A stretch of DNA of 64,000 bases from Cokeromyces recurvatus (taxonomy: Eukaryota > Mucoromycota > Mucoromycetes > Mucorales > Mucoraceae), in assembly GCF_025118155.1 (NCBI RefSeq), contig NW_026251393.1, positions 558,001 to 622,000 on the forward strand, read 5' to 3'. Numbering within the stretch: position 1 is the stretch's first letter; each line of letters starts with the position of its first letter. The notes below the pieces were generated by a model that saw only the letters and a program-made list of their open reading frames with translations, was not told where the DNA came from and made no database searches. Below, one piece after another: positions 63,936 through 64,000 of this stretch. A program made the translations under genes and the position numbers.

Positions 63936-64000
63936 CTATTTAAAAAAAAAAAAATTGATATTACTAATTATGATATACATACATATATAATACATGTATG

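Overview
The window looks like nuclear DNA of an early-diverging filamentous fungus, most likely Mucoromycota (Mucorales-like). It is strongly AT-rich. Host genes are compact and cut by many short GT-AG introns (about 50-140 nt), a DIRS-type tyrosine-recombinase retrotransposon is present, and the gene set mixes ordinary fungal genes (cytochrome c peroxidase, GWT1, SCT1, DGK1, CHD1, TAF4) with families that common yeasts lack (a TTLL12-like protein, CCDC174, a FAR1-type factor). The assignment is an inference from gene content and architecture; no rRNA or other marker is present.

Layout. 0-5 kb: a PA-TM-RING ubiquitin ligase, a four-span membrane protein and mitochondrial cytochrome c peroxidase. 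5-8.6 kb: a gene-poor AT-rich gap. 8.6-14.4 kb: a protein resembling RNase H whose catalytic residues appear lost, a TTLL12-like protein with an added NAC-type UBA segment, and a FAR1/GCM-type zinc-finger factor. 14.8-15.7 kb: a TA-flanked element with mariner-like inverted ends. 16-25.5 kb: a nuclear gene-expression block (TFIID subunit TAF4, CCDC174, CHD1 remodeller). 25.8-34.1 kb: a repeat island with a decayed non-LTR retrotransposon, a broken Tc1-like transposase, a broken F-box-like gene, an unknown ORF and a solitary transposon end. 35.7-38.6 kb: GWT1 and ribosomal protein eS25, divergently arranged. 39.7-44.1 kb: a structurally complete DIRS element with inverted terminal repeats, an internal complementary region, gag, RT/RNase H/methyltransferase and tyrosine recombinase. 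44.4-63.9 kb: an LRR protein, the acyltransferase SCT1, the splicing factor TRA2, the CTP-dependent diacylglycerol kinase DGK1, U2 snRNP A', THO subunit THOC3, a secreted alkaline phosphatase and the 3' part of a PH-domain-like protein that runs off the window.

Functional links. Several neighbours act in transcription and mRNA processing (TAF4, CHD1, TRA2, U2A', THOC3), and SCT1 and DGK1 both act on phosphatidic acid metabolism, but nothing suggests operon-like organisation. Exon models below were built by hand from splice signals and codon phase. For most genes the summed exon lengths are exact multiples of three, which supports them. Long homopolymers of T or A occur in many introns and spacers. 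No tRNA, rRNA or CRISPR array was seen.
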